Shown: in pieces, positions 59,481 through 64,000 of the stretch
How the letters are laid out: the number at the start of each line of letters is the position of its first letter
How positions within the stretch are numbered: the first letter of the stretch is position 1
Assembly: GCF_000340215.1 (NCBI RefSeq)
Contig: NW_006921538.1
Coordinates: forward strand, 4,476,320 to 4,540,319
Length of the DNA: 64,000 nucleotides
Direction: 5' to 3'
From: Pseudocercospora fijiensis CIRAD86
Taxonomy: Eukaryota; Ascomycota; Dothideomycetes; Mycosphaerellales; Mycosphaerellaceae
Notes under the pieces: model-generated
Seen by the model: the letters and a program-made list of their open reading frames with translations, nothing else
What the model was told of the DNA's origin: nothing
The model's database searches: none
Program-made: the position numbers and the translations under genes

Positions 59481-61260
59481 CACTAGATCCGAATACGTAC
59501 GGGCGCGAGAGCGATCACTCGAGATATATATATTAAAACAAAAGGAGTTAATATCGCGCTCGATGTCTTAGCTATATAGCGACATTCTTTATACTTACTA
59601 TAACTACGATACTACTATTACTCTTACCGGAGCTCCTCGATATAGTTTTTTAGTAGGTAGTAAGCGAAACACTATCCGAGCAACGAGTAATACGTTACGA
59701 CGCGAACAACTCCTATAATCGACGCCCGCTATTTTCTACGTATCGATACTAGCGCCGATCGTACTTAGGCGTCTATAGGGCGTTATACACCGCTACTCTA
59801 TACGCGTAGCCGAGGGATCTTGTCGTCCTTACGGTATAGTATAAAGATCCGATCTTTATACCGGTCGTCTTCGTATCTATAATTATAGACGATACCTACG
59901 TAATCGAATAATAGCAATTCGCTCGACTAGACTCTATCCTAGCGGATATATATATACGGGTAGATAGAGAAAATAAAAGAGATAATAGCAGTAGTAACGT
60001 ATACTATATAGAGTCTAATACTATCCGAGTCCTATTGCCGCTAGCTAGCTATACGGTATATATAAGGCGCCTAGCCGCGCTATAGGTAGTAAAGGGGCCG
60101 TTCGATAATAGCTAGGAAGAGCTAGCGATATAGGGTTATATTCTAGACTGCGTTGTATTGCCGATATATAACGTGCAAGTTAGATACTATACTAAAGTTA
60201 AGGCCGAATAGCAACGGATAATCGACGAGATATTGTACGAACTACGTTATTACGTTAACCGTTTTCGCCTATTCGGGGCGCTCCGCGACTTAGATAATTC
60301 GGTGCTAAGGCCGATCCGCGTAGGTAGTACGTTAGTAGATAACCCGGTTAAGTAGTTAGTACGAAGCCTCGCCCTCCTTTGTAATTAGGCTAAAACTATC
60401 GACTCTTTATAGCTAAAGGACGGCGGAGTAGCGTTAAATATACTTAGCTAGGACGATAGTAACTAGCCGTACTAGACGTTCGGCTTCGATTAGGAGCCCG
60501 CGAGGCAGCATTTAGCGTTAGCTAAGGTCGCTATAGTATTCGGTAGGTTACTAGAGTACTAGGATAAAGATAACCTAGTAGACTAATACCGACTATAGCA
60601 AGGGCAGATTACGTTTATAGCGTTATTTAACGCTATAGCTCTAGTAATGCGCCCGCCTTACCTATCCGTAACCTACTAGCCGACGGCCTAGACTAGACGG
60701 GCTAAGTGCCGTACTTCGGTCTGCCTATATTATACGAGACGGTAGTTCTCTAAACTATTTAAGGACGTTGTCTAGCAACCGTAGTAGGGGTTAGATACAT
60801 CGACGTAGAAGGGTATATTACGAGTATTCCTTATTGCACATCGCTAGAGAAGCTAGTATACGAGTCGATATACAGTCGAGGAGCTACTCGATGCCCTAAT
60901 AGTACTAGACGCCGATACCGAACCTTCCTACGACTAGAATGTAATCGCTAGTATAGTAGCGGATATAGAAGCGTATGCTCTCTCCGATACGGAGTTTAGT
61001 AGATATAATCTAGCGGATAAGATGCTAGTACGGCTCTCGGTATATACATTACCCGTTATTCTAGTATCGACTAAAGGACGAGATAATAAGGGAAGGTAGG
61101 CGGTATTGCGGCACCTATTGTTAGGTTCTAATTATACGCGCTTTAACCTACGTGCTAGCGACTTTAATATACAAAGCGAAGCGGTCTAGTATAGGTTACG
61201 GTACTTATAGTACAACAGAGTATATATATATATATATTAGTAGTCGGACGTATAAAGGTT
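59480..61260 (+). pseudogene. ORF relic C, unknown product
   Basis: A + strand relic of about 590 codons, interrupted only by TAG after the first 150 bases. Pieces: PRDLVVLTV*YKDPIF near 59810-59860; VVFVSIIIDDTYVIE near 59865-59910; VNRFRLFGALRDLDNSVLRP near 60255-60315; FNAIALVMRPPYLSV near 60630-60670; EELLDALIVLDADTEPSYD near 60880-60935; FNLRASDFNI near 61140-61175. It looks globular, with alternating beta and helical segments. No catalytic motif recognised and I do not know the family. It sits downstream of SNF2-B in the same orientation, between two hairpin arrays. Confidence 0.5.
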
Positions 61261-61312
61261 AGTTACTATAGATACGCAATAATGTTTATATAATCCTATA
61301 TAAAGTGGTTTG

Positions 61313-62190
61313 TATACCGTTGCAGCCTAGATATTTTGCTATTAGTTAAAGAGGTTAGTATACGACATAATAGCTTATAGATTTTGTTATCTAGTAGAGA
61401 GGTCGGCATATAAGATAGCTGCCTATAAATTTTGCCGTCTAGCAAACCGGTCGGCATATAAGATAGCAGCGCGTAGATTTTGCTATCTAGTAAAGAGGTC
61501 GGCATATAAGATAGCTGCCTATAGATTTTGCCGTCTAGCAAACCGGTCGGTATATAAGATAGTAGCGCGTAGATTTTGCCGTCTAGCAAACGGGTCGGTA
61601 TATAAAATAGTAGCGTATAGGTTTTGCTATCTAGCAAAGAGGTCGGTATGCAAGATAGCAGCGTATAGGTTTTGCTATCCGACAAAGAGGTTATTATATA
61701 AGATAGTAGCGCATAGATTTTGCTATCTAGCAAAGAGGTCGGTATGTAAGATAGTAGTATATAGGTTTTACTATTCGACAAAGAGGTTATTATACAAGAT
61801 AGCAGCGCATAGATTTTGCCGTCTAGTAAACGGGTTAGTATATAAAATAGCAGTACATTCAATTTGCCGTCTAGTAAACGGGTTAGCGTATAATATAATA
61901 CTACTTTTAATTCGCCGTCTAGCAAACGGGTCGATATATAAGATAGTAGCGTATAGATTTTGCTATCTAGCAAATAGGTCGATATACGATACGCTATCTC
62001 GGATATTTTGCCGTCTAGTAGATAGGCTAGTATATAAGATAACAACCTATAGATTTGCTATATAGCAAAATAGTCGTCGTATAAGATAATAGCCTATAGG
62101 TTTCGCTATATAGCGAATAGGTTAGTATATACGATAGTCGCCTAAGGGTTTAACCGTCTAGTAAATAGGTAAGTATATATAATAGGGACC
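61313..62190. repeat. 48-bp minisatellite built on the hairpin motif
   Basis: About 17-18 tandem copies. Period 48 is measured at 61402 to 61450 from the word GTCGG. Each unit reads GATAGCAGCGTATAGATTTTGCC then GTCTAGCAAACNGGTCGG, so it contains the TTTTGCC/GGCAAAA-type hairpin arm. Units vary mostly by transitions. Because 48 is divisible by three, a - strand frame stays open at 61296-62045 as a 16-residue repeat (consensus LLSYIPTRLLDGKIYA). I treat this as a consequence of the period, not as a gene. Confidence 0.92.
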
Positions 62191-62319
62191 TATAAGGCGA
62201 GTTAGGATTATCGGAAGTAGAGAAGTATTAGAAAGAACTATAAGGGCAAGAGTAATAAGGGAGTAAAACATAGCAAACTATTATAGAGTAAACTATACGG
62301 GAGTGAGACATTATAGAGT

Positions 62320-62494
62320 AAACTATAAGATTTAAGTTAGAGATGCGGTTTGTATTCGAGTTCGAGTTTAAGGCGAAATTAGAGATAAAGTTTGAGTTTA
62401 GATTAGGGGTTAGATTAAAGTTTGAGACAACGTTTAGGTTCAAGTTTAAGTTTAAGTTTAAGTTTGAGTTTGAGTTTGAGTTTGAGTTTAAGTA
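62320..62494. repeat. Degenerate hexanucleotide repeat (TTTRAG)n
   Basis: Imperfect AGTTTR units, cleanest at 62440-62494 (AAGTTTAAGTTTAAGTTT, then GAGTTTGAGTTTGAG). Not a TTAGGG telomere repeat. The - strand open frame at 62228-62443 (Asn/Leu/Ser-rich) is a product of this repeat. Confidence 0.85.
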
Positions 62495-62552
62495 CTATAG
62501 GGCACTTTAGGGTTAGAGTTAGGCGTATAGCGGGCGTATAGTAGGGCGCCGG

Positions 62553-63240
62553 CGTCGGGCTAATTAGCTATAACTAGCGATACGGCAAGGGCCGCGGGCT
62601 AATTAGCTATAACTAGCGATAGAAACGCTCGCCCTCGCGCGCGACGTCGATAAGCCCTATTTACTATTTATTGCCTCCCTTATAGAACTATTCTCTATTT
62701 ATTCGATATTATAATATCGAAGGTATAAAAGAATATATTCTCGCGCCTAATCGTAGGCCGCCTACGTATATTACGAGCTAAATAAGAAGGCGGTCGCATT
62801 CTAAGTCGTATCTCGACTATGCCCGCGTTAGGCTAATTAGCTATAACTAGCGATATAGTAAGGGCCGCGGGCTAATTAGTTATAACTAGCGATAGGAACG
62901 CTCGCCCTCGCGCGCGACGTCGACGAGCCCTATTTACTATTTATCGCCTCCCTTATAGAACTATTCTCTATTTATTCGATATTATAATATCGAAGGTATA
63001 AAAGAATATATTCTCGCGCCTACTCGTAGGCCGCCTACGTATATTACGAGCTAAATAAGAAGGCGGTCGCATTCTTAGTCGTATCTCGACTGCGCCCGCG
63101 TCGGGCTAATTAGCTATAACTAGCGATATAGTAAGGGCCGCGGGCTAATTAGCTATAACTAGCGATAGGAACGCTCGCCCTCGTACGCGACGTCGACGAG
63201 CTCTATTTACTATTTATCGCCTCCCTTATAGAACTATTCT
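62553..63240. repeat. 273-bp tandem repeat, 2.5 copies
   Basis: Units start at 62553, 62826 and 63099 (each CGTYRGGCTAATTAGCTATA...), giving an exact period of 273 bp. Each unit holds an internal duplication of GGCTAATTAGCTATAACTAG and a GATATTATAATATC palindrome. The last unit stops where the helicase-like frame begins. Confidence 0.93.
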
Positions 63241-63242
63241 CT

Positions 63243-64000
63243 TAGAGTACTCTCTACGAGCTATATTGCGAAGATACTCTCCGCGGCCTTTACGAAGTAG
63301 TCTTAATAACTCGCTATACTCTATATACCGCTAAGGACGCATTTAATAGCAAAGTCGGCATCTATACTAAGGTTAGTCTCGCCTTTACCCCTTTAACGCG
63401 CCGCCCGTTATATGCTAACCTAAGTAGGTTTATATCTGCAGCGCGACTTTGTCTATACGTAGCTTCGCCGTCCGCGTTACTTTTAGTCTCCTCTATACTA
63501 GTAAGAAAGTTCTATAGGAATAGTTAAAGCGCCTTATCGCCGGCAGCTTAGTCGTTCTTATACTAATAAATAACAAGTTCGTATCTCGCGCTATTATCGC
63601 TACTATTGCCGCTCGACTACTAGAGGGACTTTAGTAGAATCTACCTAAGCCTAATCTCGCCTTTGCCCGTCCCGAGGAGTTAGAGCTAGATCCTACTATA
63701 GAATATCTTATAGTAGAGGACCGTAGCGGACTTTTCGAAGCTAATCGGTATACCTTGCTTAGCCTTTAGCGTATAATACGCGAGGGTTTCCCCTTATTAG
63801 AGCACCTCGTTAGTATATAGCCTTACATTTCGGCGCCTAAGTATATTAAAGTATAGCCGAAGCGAGATCTAAGCTCTGTCCTAGTTAATAACTCTAACGA
63901 GAGCTTCGAGAATATTAATATAGTTAAGTACTAGCCTTCTAAGCCTAATAGTGCTCTAGACGCCTCCTAACTAGAAGCGCTCCGTCGTATTCTAACGGCG
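63243..64000 (+). pseudogene. ZNFX1/NFX1-like SF1 RNA helicase relic, 5' part
   Basis: A + strand relic cut by the window end. Readable pieces: YTLYTAKDAFNSKVGIYTKV near 63310-63375; RSFAVRVTFSLLYTSKKVL near 63455-63515; AIIATIAARLLEGL near 63585-63630; ELELDPTIEYLIVEDRSGLF near 63678-63740; REGFPLLEHL near 63780-63810; and ALDAS*LEALRRILT near 63955-63998. The last is the Q-motif-like segment just before Walker A in ZNFX1/Upf1-type helicases (family: LDxSQxxAL..IL). In fungi and animals such proteins act in RNA surveillance and small-RNA silencing. The P-loop itself would lie just beyond the window. Frames shift once near 63440. TAG stops throughout. Confidence 0.65.

Noticed and set aside
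61296..62045. 249-codon open frame on the - strand with a 16-residue repeat, as a protein gene
   Set aside because: It follows from a 48-bp tandem repeat whose period is a multiple of three; no other coding evidence. Kept as a finding to check.
61313..62190. CRISPR array
   Set aside because: Head-to-tail 48-bp units without unique spacers, in a fungal-type genome.
62228..62443. Asn/Leu/Ser-rich 71-codon frame on the - strand
   Set aside because: Translation of the degenerate hexamer repeat.
62320..62494. Telomere or subtelomere repeat
   Set aside because: Unit is TTTRAG, not TTAGGG, and genes continue on both sides.

Overview
ORGANISM AND STATE. The window reads as a gene-poor, repeat-packed heterochromatic block from a filamentous ascomycete (Pezizomycotina) with repeat-induced point mutation (RIP). 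CpA and TpG are strongly depleted and TpA is in excess on both strands, while CpG survives. Reading frames recognisable by family motifs are interrupted almost only by TAG (from CAG or TGG). ATG has mostly become ATA, and Cys and His of metal-binding motifs have become Tyr. No intact long gene remains; nearly all coding calls below are RIP-decayed relics, and their coordinates are approximate where no clean start or stop survives. The species cannot be named from the sequence.

LAYOUT. 1-176: end of a chromodomain Ty3/Gypsy pol (element Z, + strand). 177-2690: its 3' region, microsatellites and an unassigned ORF relic. 2.7-15.5 kb: Gypsy element family X. A + strand ORF of unknown function (2821-6760) is followed by a PPT and an LTR (6901-7257). 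Tail-to-tail with it come pol (10945 to 7270) and gag-protease (14430 to 11040) on the - strand, with a second, inverted LTR copy at 15159-15517. 15.5-17.0 kb: - strand ORF relic D. 17057-37598: Gypsy element Y (- strand, 279-bp LTRs) with gag-PR, pol and a third ORF. Y is split by chromovirus W (26186-33484, 346-bp LTRs, 5-bp TSD) and by a 961-bp TIR element (18891-19851). W carries a 389-bp TIR element that escaped RIP. 37.6-58.2 kb: two tandem diverged SNF2-family ATPase gene relics, A and B. B is interrupted by chromovirus V (47579-54568, 308-bp LTRs, TSD CCTTA). 58.2-63.2 kb: hairpin-bearing tandem repeats, an unknown ORF (C), a 48-bp minisatellite, a hexamer repeat and a 273-bp tandem repeat. 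63.24-64.0 kb: 5' part of a ZNFX1/NFX1-like SF1 helicase relic.

MOST INTERESTING. (1) X and Y, two members of the same Gypsy pol clade, carry gag-PR, pol and a third large ORF as separate blocks bracketed by palindromes. Each family has its own palindrome, (TAGC)n in X and TAMTACCCC/GGGGTAKTA in Y, at equivalent positions. (2) A palindromic motif with arms like GACTATTTTGCC / GGCAAAATAGTC recurs dozens of times between about 38 and 62 kb. It lies in the recognisable introns of both SNF2 genes and is the core of two tandem arrays, but I saw none in the transposons or in the first 37 kb. (3) Antisense ORFs occupy the 3' regions of chromoviruses W and V; the one in W is Cys-rich with a coiled coil.

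HISTORY. TSDs and frame continuity give an order: SNF2 duplication, then Y, X and V insertions, W into Y, TIR elements into Y and W, with RIP acting over most of it.
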